Positions 22,186-35,921 of a stretch of 64,000 nucleotides of DNA are shown one piece after another. Position 1 is the first letter of the stretch. Every line of letters begins with the position of its first letter. A program made the translations under genes and the position numbers. The DNA lies in the NCBI GenBank assembly GCA_009192285.1, contig WBVU01000018.1, positions 930,001 to 994,000 of the forward strand. The letters run 5' to 3'. This DNA is from Morchella semilibera (lineage: Eukaryota > Ascomycota > Pezizomycetes > Pezizales > Morchellaceae). Below the pieces are notes generated by a model. The model did no database searches. It saw only the letters and a list, made by a program, of their open reading frames with translations, and was not told the origin of the DNA.

Positions 22186-25100
22186 ACTCCTCTTCTGTTG
22201 GTCTTTCTTTTGTTGGTCCAGTGATTGTTGTGGCGGGCGTTATGAGTCTTCTGTTTGGAGTTTATGTATAGTGAAGGCTGGAGCTATATGTTTGAGGTAT
22301 CGATAAGTCTCGTGCTATTATGTCGGCTAGATCGACACCCAGGTATTGTCAACCAAGCTATCCTGCACCTGTCCCTAGGGATGACACATTTCATATTCCC
22401 TGTCGTCAAAACTCAGGATAAACACTTGCTGAACCCAGCCACAAAAAATAAGTAATACATACATACATGTATGTAGGCAGGTACATGTAGTTATTAAGGA
22501 TGTGGCGGTGTTCATCTCATGTCATGTCAGGTTTCGGTTTAGGGTTTGGGGTCTAGGGTCTAGGGTTTACACTTGGTTTGGTTGCCTTCGCCAAGCTCTT
22601 CGCGGCGCGGGGAAGGTGCCCGGTCCAGAGAAGCAAAAAAAAAACAGTTCATCTCTCTCCCTTGCAAGTTGCGAGCATACTTAGGCAGATTGAGATACAC
22701 AAGATTACCTACATATCTACCCACCATCTACTTGCCTAGACGCTCACGTTTTGATTGTTTCCCACCCATGCAAGCATGAGGAAACATCTCCAGATGGTGG
22801 TTATCTTAGAAGGTAGGGGCCTTAACACCTTTAATTACCGGTTGATTATATACATTCTGCCTCCTATTTGGGGCCAAAAAAAGAGGGAAAACTACCATGT
22901 AGATACGCGACGACTAAACACTCTTTCGACCGTAAGCTTAACCCAGGCTAACATTTTAATACGAACTGGGAGGCGCTCTCATGCACTATACCCTTGATCC
23001 AATGATTGGTCTCCACTGTGTTGGTATGTAACGTTCAGGATAAGCTGCATCTCAGGATACCAGATATTACCACTCACTCGATTAACGTTTTCTCCTACTT
23101 ATGGTGTTGCTATTTTACAATATGCGGATACAACGGCAGCGAGTGATACACCATGACGCGGCGTACAACACTCTGAAGGCAATACCCACGAGCACAAAAG
23201 ACCCTTCAGCCCCTGGGGAACTATATCTTCCGAGATGCCCGAGAAAGAAAGAAAAGTTTCCCTGGCAAGATGTGATGAGGAATCACCGTGTTTTGTGTTC
23301 CTAGTTGCCCGGCGTAATCCGCGCTGCACCCATGTCCCAATATAGCTAGGCTCAGCACAATAACCACTGTTTTTATTAGAAGAAGAAAACACGGCAGGGA
23401 AGCGCACGGGTAGGAACTTTGTTTTTTTTCTTTTTGACAATGTCCAAGGGCCCAGTCGGGTATTTTTCGACGTGTGCAGATATCCGAGCATTGGAAATCA
23501 CGGTGTGCGGTACGGCAGAGCACTATATCGTGCTTACATGTACATTGATACCGAGCATCTCACATCCTCCCGCGGGCAGAGATGAATAGGGTAGGTTGAT
23601 AAGGCTTTGAGTATTGGCATGCAGTTTATTTTTATGGGGCGGGATGCATTGCGATAGATACTACACTAATCAATTACACCTTGCCACCAATTGTAGATTT
23701 GGCTACATAAAGACGCTGCAAGCATATAGTGAAAGATTAGTGCATAGAAATAAACGGTCGGGATTACTATCAACAGATATTAGGGCTCAGGTTTTAAATG
23801 ATGCCGTTTATTCTGCGGCGTTTCTAGAAGAAACAAAAATATGCCCAAGAAAGGCTCTTACCGCCGCTAGTGCTACATGTAGTTAACACCAATCCTCGCG
23901 CAGAGGAATTATCATTGTCATTGACAGTGTGAACAGTTCGTCCGGCTTGAGCCGTATCAACATGCGTTTCGCTGAGGTTAAAACCAATCAATACCAGTCA
24001 GCGTGAGTTCGTTTATGCAGTCTTATTGTTCTCATGGGATCTTCAAGGTGTTCTGAAAAACAGCGAATATTTACAGGTCGTCTAAACATTCCTTCTTCTG
24101 AAATAGGCATGGATCAACCAATTCCCAAAATATCTAGAGGCTTTCCGAGTCACATTTGTGTCTTGAATCTCAAAATTCAAACCCATCTAGAGGCAATCCC
24201 TCGAGTAACGTTCCTCAGGCATACTCCCCGGGCCACCCTACTAACGCGATAACAGTCCTACCTCACCTTGATGTTTGCCACTAAGCGAAGACCACACAAT
24301 CTAAAATGTCGATCTGGGGTAATGGTCGGTGGGCGCCTGTGAAAAGGTAACACATTGCCAGGTATCTTCAAAGATCCAGGGCCATGATCGGGTGCTCAAA
24401 AAAGGAACTTCATAGTGCGGGGACACTTAAAGCGTGTAAGGCTGCGAACCAGATACTAAAAATTAGAGGTGTGTGTCAAGACATCTTCGAAAATAGGAGA
24501 ACCTTGAGTTATATAAAGACGTGCGCAAATCTAGAGGTACTCGGTAGACGCTCGGCTGAAAGTTGTTAGTCTATGAATGCTTGATAAGGGCTTGCATTGC
24601 ATATTCACATGTGTGTGTGTGTGCGTTAATGGCTTTTTATCAAAGAACTCAAAGACTAGTGCCAAGCTCTATTTTTTTCTCTCTCTTTCTATTATTGGCT
24701 GCCAGGTGCATGCAAGCCGATATTGCGGGGTAGTGGAGAGCCTGGAGAGGCCTCACTTACATGCAGCGCGGACGATATCAACTTACATGAACAAGATCTT
24801 GAGAGCTTTCACGAGGAGCCACCAGATATGGCCGGGTCCTCTGAAGAGGAAAAAGAAGCCGCAAGAAAATAGGCCGCTCAATTGGAGTCGCTAATGGCCG
24901 GTCGAGCCAGTGATGAGGAAATATACCATGTAGTAAAGATCGTGGGGATAGTTGAGGGCCGTGCAAGAAGCTCATTTTCTCCCAACGTACGTCGGCGGTG
25001 ACGAGCCAGGCCAAATTGAAATGAAAGATCGCCGGTCATGACGATTAGCGGAACGTGGAAAGGTTGTGGATTGTTTATGATTCGTAGTATTTTGTGGGGA

Positions 25101-28100
25101 TCTGGAGGAACGAACCAAAATGAGGCAGAGTATGTTGTGATATCGTGATGTACTTAAATGATTTTTCTTTTGAGGAATGCAACGTTAGAATTGAATAATC
25201 GAGGTCGTATCCGGAAGAGCATATATCTCCAAGACGAAATAATATGAACTCTTGAGAACTCAAGGTGTAAGGTGAACAGTATGTTCTTCAATCACGGGTC
25301 AGCCTCTTTGTCTCTTCCTAATATTCCACCCGTCATACCCGATTAACCTTGTCCTTTCATTGGTTTTTAGAGTACCACACTTCTTGCCCTAGTTGGGAAA
25401 ATCGTCAACAATACTGACCCCCGCCCTTCTGATTCTTTTGTTTATTACCCCAATGTTTTTGAGGTTGCACTGCACGCGCCCGATGCTCAAGGACAGTAAG
25501 GTTACACCTATTCGCACCCTGGACTGGTATCAATTATTGAGTTTCGTAATCTTCATATGCCGCCTCTCCACTCCCTGCAGCAGCAGCAGTTGGTTTTAAC
25601 CGTTAGTTCTGAAGTGGTATGGGAGGGGATAACAAGCAGTCAATAGTAAAAATTCTCTAGGTTCACAACCCAAACAGCCATTAAAAGCCCTGACAAAGCT
25701 AATATTACTATCGAGGATAATTGAGATCCTGGCCTGGTACATGGTACACAGTATCCATTGCCAGCATGGGAACCAGACAGTCTTTTGCAACCATTTCAAA
25801 ACAACAGTAAACATACTCCTTCGATCGATTTCGCGCAGGATTTTCAAAGCGGCACGTTTCAATGGAAAGATTTAGACGGGAGTCGCTGTCTTCAGGCAGT
25901 ATTAATGAAAAGAAACAGGAATGTATGCTTAAAAAAAAAAAAAAAAAGGAAGAAGTGGGTTTTCTGCAGTTCCTTGCATATCCTTGATAGGTGCTTCGAA
26001 TTATGGGGCCGTGAGCAGTTGAACTGTTTGAGTGGGGTGTGCAGGTACGTGTGATAACTATGGCAGAGCCTAGAGCAAGGATGGCTACTAGTAACCAGAG
26101 GTTGGCGCAAGGAGAAGGGTCCTATTGTGTCAGATAGTTAGGTACAGGATTACTCTATCAGCCCCGGGTCATGACGACAGGGTGTCCAGAACTTAAGGAC
26201 GTGCACTCTTTCACCCTCCTCCATCGAGGGAGAGGGGAGCATCTCCCGTGCATCTACTTCTCCATGAGATTACATACGTAAAAATCGCTAAGAGGCTTCT
26301 TTCTTTGTCCGTTTCGTGGGGATGTGGAGGTTACCAGCTTGATACCTACATCTACCCCGCGGTCCAGTACCAACGGCCTCAAGTCACGGAGGTGTGATGG
26401 ACGGGATTGCACGTCAGTTTGGAGAACCTAGCTACACTTGGTACTTCATGTGTGCTTCCATGGCTGATTAAAAAGCGCTCAGTGACGGTAAGTGAGGTGT
26501 GTAAGTAAGTATGTAGTCGAGGTATCCCTTCCGGTCGTTATTTTCATTAGATAGCCGAAACCCAAGGGAATCCGGGAGCACTAAAAAAAAATATGGAATG
26601 AGCGATGTGTGGCGGCCAACCATGACCTCGTCTTAACTAACGCACATGACCATGCAGTTTTGTGGGTGTCGTGTTGCTTTCGTCGCACTGTCTAGCAGGC
26701 TAGACACCGTTAACCGTTCCTGTAAACAATGACCGTTCAAATACTCGTAGTGAACACTCTTTTTATGCTTAAGGAGGAAAGATGAGGAAAAAGAAACGTT
26801 CTGAATGGTGAGGAGGAAAAAGCAAAAAGCAAAATCATTTTCAGGACCAGTGAGTTTGGCTGGAGTTCTGGGGAATCGGGCCAGAGAGATCATGAATGCC
26901 GCTTCATGCCATACCTTACAGGAATCATCTGTTACCGATGTAAAACCACGCCAGTAGGAACGGAGAAGCCCTCTCCGGAAAGGCTCACTGATCGAAGTCT
27001 CCTGGAATTCCAGATATTAGAAAGCTATGCAGCTGGTGTTGACCCAGAAGTATGTGAAAGAGTCACTTTATGGTTCCAGTATTAAGGTCCCAGACTATGC
27101 CAACCGCATATATGTCAAACCATGTCCCAGGAATTCCAGCATAGACGGCTCGGCCAGATACCATAGGAGAGCACATAAAAAAAACCGCAACAGTTGTCGG
27201 GCAGTCCCATGGCGCATAAAGCGTACAAATAATAGAGTGGTACCAGTAACAATTGGTCTTGGGTACATCCACTAAGGCATATAATCCCCAATAGAGTACC
27301 CTCATGGACTTGCGCTCGGGTCTTTAATTCCTGCAATTGGTGATGTTGCGCTGCTTCTAAACAAAACACGCACGGAGTAAATAACGAAAAAAAAAAAAAA
27401 AAAAAAAAGTTAGAAACTGAAGCGGAAAAGAAAAACCGTTGGAGGGAAGTCCAAATCGAGGTGCAATGGTTTTTTTTTTTGCTCCTGTGCCTAGCTGGTG
27501 ATCCATGTTCATGCCCACGCCCTCAATCCTCCTTGCATTGTCGTGGAGGTCAAATTTGTGACATTCTCATCCACTCCCTTTCTTCCCACGCCGTCTTCGT
27601 CTTTTGGGTAAGGAAGATATCAACTTGCCTTTCGAGCCAGTCCCAGCCTGCTGTACCTACTGAACTTATCGGCTGTGCCAGACCGCTGGTTACAGCAAAT
27701 AATCGGCAGATCACCACCTCACCCACGCTGACCGATTTTTATCTCCACAGCATCGCGGCGTTCTGTAACCGACCACAACCGCACTTGCTGCTGCTGCTGC
27801 ACTCATTTCCCTTGCTAGACTCGTAGTTAGTGTACGTACATATCCATACACCAGCCGTTCATAGATACTGTGCATACGTTCTTGAGACTACACTCGTTCC
27901 CGCCTCTACCCCCCAGACCTCCCCCCCACCACCACTATCCTTTCTCACCTACTCACCCTATTCACTTTGCGCTTTCTCAAGATTCCGTACAGTCTTTCTG
28001 CTTTGTTCAAACATTGTTCAGAAGGGTTTGCAAATATCTGAGGCCAATACCTGTGCAGCAATGGGCGTCATGCGAAACTTGTCCTAGCCGGACCCACAAC

Positions 28101-28306
28101 TCTCAACTTATCGGTCTCTAGATCAGACAAGACTTCCAAATACGCTATATACCTAAATTTCTCTACGTTCAAAAAAAATAATAAGGACGCCGTGACCACG
28201 AATCAAAATACTAAATTTGCAAACAAAACCTGTGTACCCTCAGCCCCTCACCCCATCCCACCAACCACAAACTATCTCCCCGACAGCTTCCTGTGGTTTC
28301 TCTGAA
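22186..28306. other. 6 kb gene-poor spacer upstream of RIM15
   Basis: No convincing gene. A degenerate TTTAGGG/CTAGGG-rich tract lies at 22536-22568, a motif copy at 23140 and TACATGTA palindromes near 22465, 22482, 23534 and 23875. An A22 run lies at 27387-27408. From about 27460 the DNA is pyrimidine-rich and probably holds the promoter and long 5' UTR of RIM15. Confidence 0.5.
23140..23156 (+). promoter_or_regulatory. CGAGTGAT-N5-RTGA motif copy
   Basis: Exact first half, gap ACACC, second half ATGA. It shares the gap sequence of the copy at 7607, but its wider flanks differ. Confidence 0.5.
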
Positions 28307-31300
28307 ATGTCTACGGAGACTGTACCCCCAAAGCCCCGGGGAGGAAGTCTGGCACCACCGCCAAATGACGATCTATCGATGCGACGACCCATGGAGAGGA
28401 CACCGAGTATGTCCATTAGGGCTGAGAAGGAGGATTTGAAGGAAGCAGCAGAAGACAGCTTTAATGTGATTATGGACCTAAACCTCGATGGAAAGGTGCG
28501 GTGGGTCAGCCCCTCTTGGGAAGATGTGATCGGGTAAGTGTTGCATAAATATCTTTTAGTACCAGAAAACCGCTAATCTAAAACCTTTCAAGGACGTCCC
28601 GGGATTCAGTTCACGATAAGCCCATCTCAGATTTTTTGCTAGAGGATAAGGACATTTTTAAGAATGCGGTTGAGCAAATGCGGAATGACGATACAAGGAG
28701 CTGTCGAGTTCGATTTTCGGTAGTCATGGGCTCTAAATCGACCTGGTCCGGAGAAGAGACTACAGCTGGACAAGAAGAGGCATTCCCAATGGAAGAAGTA
28801 CAGGAAGAACCGCCGCACGTTTTGCATTTAGAAGGGCAAGGAATAATCATTTACGACAAGCAAGATGGTGAACCGAGCCATGTTAGTTCTTTTTTGATTC
28901 CCAGTTTACTGCATCTGCGAAAACTGACATTGGTTCCTTAGACAATGTGGGTCCTCAGACCATTTGTTGAGCCTAACGAAATCACCATCGACCTCCCTCC
29001 TGTTTTGGTTGAGTCTCTCGGTGTTGGTGCAGGAATGCTTGCTCGTTACCTGACTAGTTTGGCAGAGCAAGGTGCTGTGGACCCAGCCAACAACCCTCCC
29101 CCTATGCCAGTGCTCTGTCGAATTTGTGAACGGCAAATCCAGCCATGGTGGTTTGAGAAGCATTCAGAGCTTTGTATGCTGGAACACAAGGCGGAGAGTG
29201 ATGTCCAACTGTGTCAAGAAAACTTAGGAATGCATAGGCACGCAATTGTCAAAATACTGGATGCTATGGAGAGACGTTCTTCTCGCCCTGTTTCTGGTGA
29301 GATTGCTGTGCCTCCTACCCCTATCGAGTACCGTGGTTTGCCCATTGGTCCGGGCTCTTCATCTTCCTCAGGCACCGCTTCCCCTGCAGCTTCTTCCCCA
29401 AAACAACGTGATTCCTCTGCATCTGGCAGCCGATCACGTTCGTTTCCTGCTCGACGACCCCTTGTCCGAATTGTTGAGCTATTGCTTGATTTATGTGATA
29501 CTGCCATCGAAATTAGCACCCCAGCTATTAAGGAATCATATGCGGGTGGCGAGTTAGGGTCTTTCCGAACCCAGTCTCCTCAATCAGAAGCACGTATCAA
29601 CCAGGTCATGCAGTGGTCCTCGCCGAGCTACCAAAACGAGGAAGGGAAGGGCTTAATACAGCTTTGTCAAGATACAGAAGCGGTTGCTAGAGCAAAGGTT
29701 GATGCGGTGTTCCGCCACAGAAATACGATTGAATACTCAGAAAGGATACGGCTAGAGTTTGCCGTCCTTGTCCAGGATTGCATTGATGAGGCTTTGCGCA
29801 AGGCTTCTGAGCAGGCAACCGATGAACCAGATGATGATTATAGCAATAGTGATGGTGAAGACTCTGGAATTGAGGATGATACTCCGTTCTTTTCGGCATC
29901 ATTTGGCCCTCCTTTAAACACCAGTAGTATTGTGGACAAGCCCCGGGGACGCCTTAGAAGGCACTCATCACCTGCAGACTCAGGCTCTACAAGTCCAATG
30001 GAATGTCCCACCCCCAAGTCTCAGCAGAGCTTGACGAAGAGCGCTAGTAGACAGCACAAATTCACTCCTCATCGTGGAAGCATACATTTTGATAACGATG
30101 GTGCAGACAGTGACACAAGTGGCAGATCTTCGCTTGCTGCTGCTATGGGTCGACCACAAACAGAAAGCCCAGTCTCTGACCATGAACTGACGGCAGCCAG
30201 GTTTGCAGCTCGAGATAAGAGAAGGACCAATGCCATCCAGATTGGATTGAATTCCCCAAGACGACAAGCATCTCCTGCAAGAACCCAGCCTTCATCCTCA
30301 CCTCTAAGGATAAACAAACCGCGCAACGTATTATATGATAATAATATGCCCACTCCTATCACATCACCTCTTTTATCTACTGGGGATTTTTCACCCGCGC
30401 TTGAAGGCTTCAATCATCACCACAGACGGCAATCGTCAGTGACTTCATCAGGGGACATAGGTAAACCACCAGTTTCCCCAAGGTTACCTAGTACGAACCC
30501 TACGCAACAAAATCGTGCTGTGCCACCGTCTATCAAAGATTTCGAGATAATCAAGCCAATCAGTAAAGGTGCTTTCGGAAGTGTTTATTTGTCGAAAAAG
30601 AAATCTACTGGCGACTATTTTGCGATCAAGGTCTTGAAGAAGGCAGATATGATAGCGAAAAATCAGGTTACAAATGTCAGAGCGGAAAGAGCAATCATGA
30701 TGGTACAAGGAGAAAGTGATTTTGTCGCGAAATTATTTTGGACTTTTGCAAGCAAAGACTATCTTTACCTGGTAATGGAATATCTTAATGGGGGTGATTG
30801 TGCTGCCCTCATCAAAAGTTTGGGGGGGATTCCGGAAGAATGGGCTAGGAAGTATTTGGCGGAAGTAGTTCTTGGAGTGGAGCATTTACACGCAAGGGGT
30901 ATCGTACACCGAGATTTGAAGCCTGATAATCTTTTGATTGATCAGAAGGGCCACTTAAAGCTTACCGATTTTGGTTTATCGAGAATGGGACTGTTGGGCA
31001 GACAGAAGAGAGCTCAGAATCCATCATCAGAATCTACTCCTGACCTATTGAAACAAGGTCCATTTGCCAGATCAAGATCAGTTGCCTCTTCACGATCTAC
31101 TTCCTACGACTTCCCCCCTGGCGGTTCACCCCAAAACACGCCGCTGATTACTCCAGATAGCAATGCACAATTGGTCACTCCATCCTACTTCAACTTAAAC
31201 CACCGGGAGAGTACTTTGAGTCGCGAGAGCTCTTTGAGGCGATCATCCAATGGGAGAAGTGAAACAGGTGGGAGTGATCACCTAGTCGCGATGCTTGGTA

Positions 31301-34300
31301 GCTTCTCGTTGGACCACAACCATGTGAGTTCCTTATATACCCGAAGAACACCCACAGGGGATGAGGACGCCCAAAGTGAAAGCAGCACATCCAGCGATTT
31401 TAGCGCAGGTCTTGGGCTTCAACATGTGTCCACATATGCTAGTATGACCCAGAGCCATGTCCAGTCGCACACTCATACAATGCTGCCCCCGCAGATGGCA
31501 CTTTTTGACCCTGAAGATAGCAATCGCAAGTTTGTTGGTACCCCTGATTACTTGGCACCGGAGACTATCAATGGTAGTGGACAAGACGAAATGAGCGATT
31601 GGTGGTCTTTAGGATGCATCTTGTTTGAATTTCTCTATGGTTACCCACCTTTCAACGCAGAAACGCACGAACAGGTGTTTGACAATATTTTGAATCGACG
31701 GATTGCTTGGCCAGAGGAAGACGAGGATGATGATGAGGATGAAAGCCGCATTTCAGACACAGCCAAGGATCTCATGAATCGACTTATGTGTACAGACCCC
31801 ACTAAGAGGCTTGGTGTGGGTGGAGCCGAGGAAGTCAAGAGGCATCCATGGTTTGCCGATATTAAATGGGACACGCTACTCGAAGAGACTCCCCAGTTTG
31901 TGCCCACGCCACAGGACCCTGAAGACACAGAGTACTTTGATTCAAGAGGGGCAACTCTACAGGCATTCAATGAAGAATTTGAGGATCAGACACAGTCGCC
32001 CCAAGTCTTAACACCCGGTGCCGATCTACCAGAACGTCCACATGATGCTGTATCCCGGGTGAGAAAGGAGGTCAACTCGAGCAAGCGAGGACTTATTCCT
32101 CTTTCTATTCCACCCCATGTCCGAGAGGGTAGGAATAGGCGCCTGAGCGAGACAAGTGCGCAGGATGATTTCGGGGCCTTCACTTTCAAGAATTTACCAG
32201 TGCTAGATAAAGCAAACAAGGATGTTATTCAGAAACTCCGCACAGAAGCCCTAAAATCAACTCCAGCTTTGACAACCTCGAACCCCGCATCGCCTTCTGA
32301 AGGAAGTCCCATTCTTTCCTCAAAGTCCCTATCCAGGACCCTATCAAATCCTTCAAGCAAGCACGGGAAACGTCCGGTTTCTCCCTCTAATCTGCACCAT
32401 TCAAACTCCTCCCCTGCACGAGCTTCACAACCATCTTCACCACTTTTGATGTCGTTTACAGCGACTGGACTAAATGATAAACGCAAGGCCTCTAATGCTA
32501 GTGCATCATCCAGCCTGTCCCAACACTCGTTAGGCCCTCTTCAACCCGCCCCCTTGGCTGATATTCCACGCCTTCCTGCGGTCATTTCCAACAGTGCTAA
32601 ATCACCAATTGCCCTGCCATCTTCTACATCTTCTTCTCCGACAAAGACACATTCCAAGCCATTTATCACATCTTCCACCTCTACCTCACCTACGAAGACA
32701 GCTCATGATAAACTGACATTGTCTATGTCTTCCCAGCCCTCACCTTCGAAGACTCACGTGCACCAACATCACAACCGCAACCCTAACCCTAGAGTACGCT
32801 CACTTACAATCGGGTCTGCTGATAGCGATGCGGCAGTGTTGGAGAGCTTCAAGCATCAGAAAAGGAGAAGTCAGGTGTTTGATATGTCACCATCTTCATC
32901 TGATAATGAAGAGGTAAAGGGCAGTGCATTATTGCGGGTGCAGAGACGACGGCAAAGCTCCAGGAGGATGTCAAATATTAGTCTTGGAGATACTGGTCCA
33001 GTGTTTAGACCACTAGATATTTTAGGTATGAACACTTGCAGCATCCGTCAATGGACCTAGCTAACCTTATATAGTTTGCGAGGACCATCCTGTATCAAAA
33101 TTGGTGATGGAAAGACTGTTGGAGAGGTTGAAATGTAGAACTATTGTGGTGAATAATGGAGCGGAGGCAATGAGATGTGCCATGGGTGAAGTTAAATGCG
33201 AGTATTCCGCACCCCAAAATTCATTTGAAACAAATCTAACATAGGGATAGTTGACATTATCCTCATGGAGTTTAAGCTCCCTCAGATCAATGGGGAAGAT
33301 GTGGCGCGCATGATTCGCACAAGCAGAAACCCCAATTCTAACACACCTATCGTGGCCGTCACCGGCTATCTTAAGGACCTCAATGAGCCCCATCACTTTA
33401 CCGAATTGATTGAGAAGCCAGCCACAATACCAAAACTTACAGAGGTCCTGGAACGCAATTGTCATTGGAAACCTGCTGGAGTGGAGCGACCTTTAGCAGA
33501 TCGAAGGGAACTGTACAACAGCAGTAAACTCCCCCCCGTTAATTATGAGGATTCTGGCCGAACCTCACCAACGGTAGAACGATTTATGATGGGTGCGAGG
33601 AGAGGGCGTCTATCAGAGCAATTTTCATCAATGGATGATGATGATGCGGTTTCAGTGACCAGCACAAGCGAGCCTGTAGTTATCTCACGCAACACAACTA
33701 ATGAATGGGAGAAGCTTCATGTCGGCAAGCCGTCCAGCCTTGGGTTGGAGATTTTGCCATCCGCAGCAGTATCATCGCCTCTTGTGCCACTGACACACCA
33801 GGAATCTGCACCTCCAAGACTCCAGTCCCACACCATTGAGCGTATTCCTTCACCACTCTCAACACATGTCAGTGCAATAAATGCTATCAGCACTTTCGGC
33901 AATATAGCTGAACCCTTGGCGTCGCCACCCGAAATGTCGCTGCCGCCGTCACTCAGTGCAACCCCTGTATTTGGGGCTGCAGCAGGCGTTCCGTCTAGGT
34001 CTCCTTCCAGGTCTCCTTTTTCCAGGACCCCGCCTGCGGTTCCTACGCCCTCAGTTACCCCACCACTGCAGACTACCACTGAGAGGTTCAAATCCCTGAT
34101 TCCGAAGAGATCGCCCCCCAGAAGGTCGCGCACGCCGTCAGAAGACGGGGCGAAGAAATCCCCTGTAAGAAGGAGGTCTTCCTCAGCCCATGTCTCGCCT
34201 CCAAAAGGCAACAGTCCAACATTAGTGCCATCTTCACCAGAGTCTAAAACAAAGAGTAAAAGGTCTTCATTTGAGAAAAAAAAGGAGAAACAGGAGAAGC

Positions 34301-34479
34301 AACTCAAGGAAGGCCTCCGGGCGGAAGATGCAGACGCAGATGATGAGCTTTCAGCGACTGGCGGCAAAAAGCCAAGTAAAAGCAGGAGCATTGGAGAAAT
34401 GATCATTAGTCGGGCGAGGAGAAGCCCTCCAGAGATGAAAAGGAGTAAGAGTGATAAAGGGGAGTTTCTGGATATTTAG
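28307..34479 (+). CDS. RIM15: Rim15-type nutrient-signalling protein kinase
   Basis: Rim15 acts downstream of TORC1 and PKA and, through Igo/endosulfine and PP2A, drives entry into quiescence. Five exons join in phase: 28307-28533, 28593-28881, 28942-33025, 33075-33185 and 33245-34479, giving 1981 residues. Domains in order: PAS-like region (about 45-120, NVIMDLNLDGKVRWVSPSWE); C2HC zinc finger (about 230, CRICERQIQPWWFEKHSELC); AGC kinase from about 705 (ISKGAFGSVYL, FAIKVLKK, HRDLKPDN at about 828, DFGLSRMG at about 848). A roughly 190-residue Ser-rich insert precedes GTPDYLAPE (about 1040), as is typical of the Rim15/Greatwall group. A receiver domain (about 1534-1660) has VCEDHP, VAVTGY and IEKPAT. 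In place of the phospho-acceptor Asp it has Glu1579 (IILMEFKLP). The tail is Ser/Pro/Lys-rich. Confidence 0.96.
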
Positions 34480-35463
34480 GGAAGGAATTGGATTTATTTC
34501 GGGAGAACTGTTTTTCTATGGTGTGATTTTCTTTAAGTTGAATTTGGGGGGTTAACCTATTGCCTGGTTCTGTTTTTTTTTTCTGGTAAGGGTCAGATGG
34601 GAAACGGCGTTGTGAATATTTCTCATTATTTTTACTATGGGTTTGGTGGCTAGCAATCTTTTCCGCTTTTGTTTTTGTGTTGTTTTATAGCATTTACGAT
34701 TCTAGGTTACGATATCTTCTTTGTCCTCTTCACCGATACTCATTCCTGGACGGCTTGGCTTGCACTGATGTTTCCTCTCAAATAACGAGTTTTCTTCTTC
34801 CCTTTCCTTTCCTTACGGTTGCATTCCAATCTGATCACTGAGCTACTTCCGGCGTTCTTATTCTATTTCAATCCTTTTCTTTCCTATTCATTACATTTCC
34901 TTAGTTTTTGAAGATCGGAGGGCAGTTGTCAGGAAAGATAAAATTGGTAAAAGATATGAAAGGAAGAGGAAACAAAAACAAAAAAACAAGAAGATGGTCT
35001 GGGTTTGGGGAAAGACGAAACACATTGCTTCCTGGGGACTTTTTTATTATTCTATTATTTTATTATTGTTTTTTAGGCTGGAGGATATGATGTTGGGTTG
35101 GATTGTACAAAAGAAATTAATACTTGTCCCCAGTCGCTTATGGGGTATTAGTAAATGTGGAATGCATCTGCCATAATGATTCCCCACCATGACTCATGAA
35201 TTATCACTCTGCAAGCTGGTGGTTTGCAACTTGGCTCGGTCATGGTTTAACCTCCCAGAGAAACCCGCTATATACATACACGAAAAGACCTGCTTTCCCA
35301 AGAGAAAGAAAAAAGAACGCCTATTATTCCCGGTGAAATAAAGAAGTAGTGAATTGACTCATTCTTCTCCTCCTCCTCCTCCTTCTCCTCCTCTTTATAC
35401 GCGTCCCTACTAAGGCCTATGCATCTAACTCTAGTATCCTTACTCGATTTGACCCCTGATTAA
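34480..35463. other. Convergent spacer between RIM15 and TRS23
   Basis: T-rich 3' UTR-like sequence with no gene. It holds one motif copy at 35194 and a short CTC-rich microsatellite near 35365-35395. Confidence 0.5.
35194..35210 (-). promoter_or_regulatory. CGAGTGAT-N5-RTGA motif copy (variant)
   Basis: First half AGAGTGAT (one mismatch), gap AATTC, second half ATGA. Confidence 0.4.
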
Positions 35464-35921
35464 CTACTGCCTAGGCTGGATATATGCCAGCAAATTCCTA
35501 TCAAAGGCCTCACACCTTATCGGCATTTCAATCTGATAGAACGGATTTTCATAACATAGTCCGCATATAACTCGTATACGCGTTTTACGATAACATCTAT
35601 ATTCGGCTGGTGTGGCTGTGCGAATATTAAGAATTTCGTACCTGCCGTCACTTATTAGCTCTGGCTTCATCTGGCCATAAGGCGGGACGTACCAGTCAGA
35701 GTTTGGAAACACTGCATTCTAAAATGCTCGCTCTCCATAACTTCCAGCCCTCCTGACCCAGGCACGGGAGAAATACGGGAAGTTATAGCATGGACACCGT
35801 GAAAGGTACCGGCAAGGACCAGGTAGTCATTTGAGGAAAGCTTTTTGAGACCTTCGTTGAAGTCGCGTTGATAAATTAAACCGCCGGCTTTGTTGAGAAT
35901 TAGGATGGAGAGAATACCCAT
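35464..35921 (-). CDS. TRS23: TRAPP complex subunit Trs23/TRAPPC4 (one-base frame break)
   Basis: A longin-fold subunit of the TRAPP complexes that activate Ypt1 and tether vesicles at the Golgi. Exon 35921-35693 encodes MGILSILILNKAGGLIYQRD through EHFRMQCFQTLTG. An intron with a GTACGT donor and GGCAG acceptor (35692-35642) leads to TKFLIFAQPHQPNIDVIVKR and YELYADYVMK. The family's next block, NPFYQIEMPIRCEAFD, is present, but in the next frame: the A4 run at about 35550 is one base short of what the family pattern needs. With that base the protein would be about 136 residues, like short fungal Trs23. All other landmarks are intact, so a sequencing indel is likelier than true loss. It is head to head with RPB4 (524 bp between starts). 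Confidence 0.85.

Noticed and set aside
22536-22568. Telomere-like tract rich in TTTAGGG and CTAGGG
   Set aside because: Only a few degenerate units with changing period. It is not a telomere array and may be a chance G-rich tract.
27461-27826. 121-codon frame upstream of RIM15
   Set aside because: Pyrimidine-rich sequence translated as Ser/Pro/Leu. It lies in the probable RIM15 promoter and 5' UTR and has no motif.
33717-34406. 229-codon antisense frame inside RIM15
   Set aside because: Mirror frame of a codon-biased Ser/Pro-rich exon, with no independent evidence.
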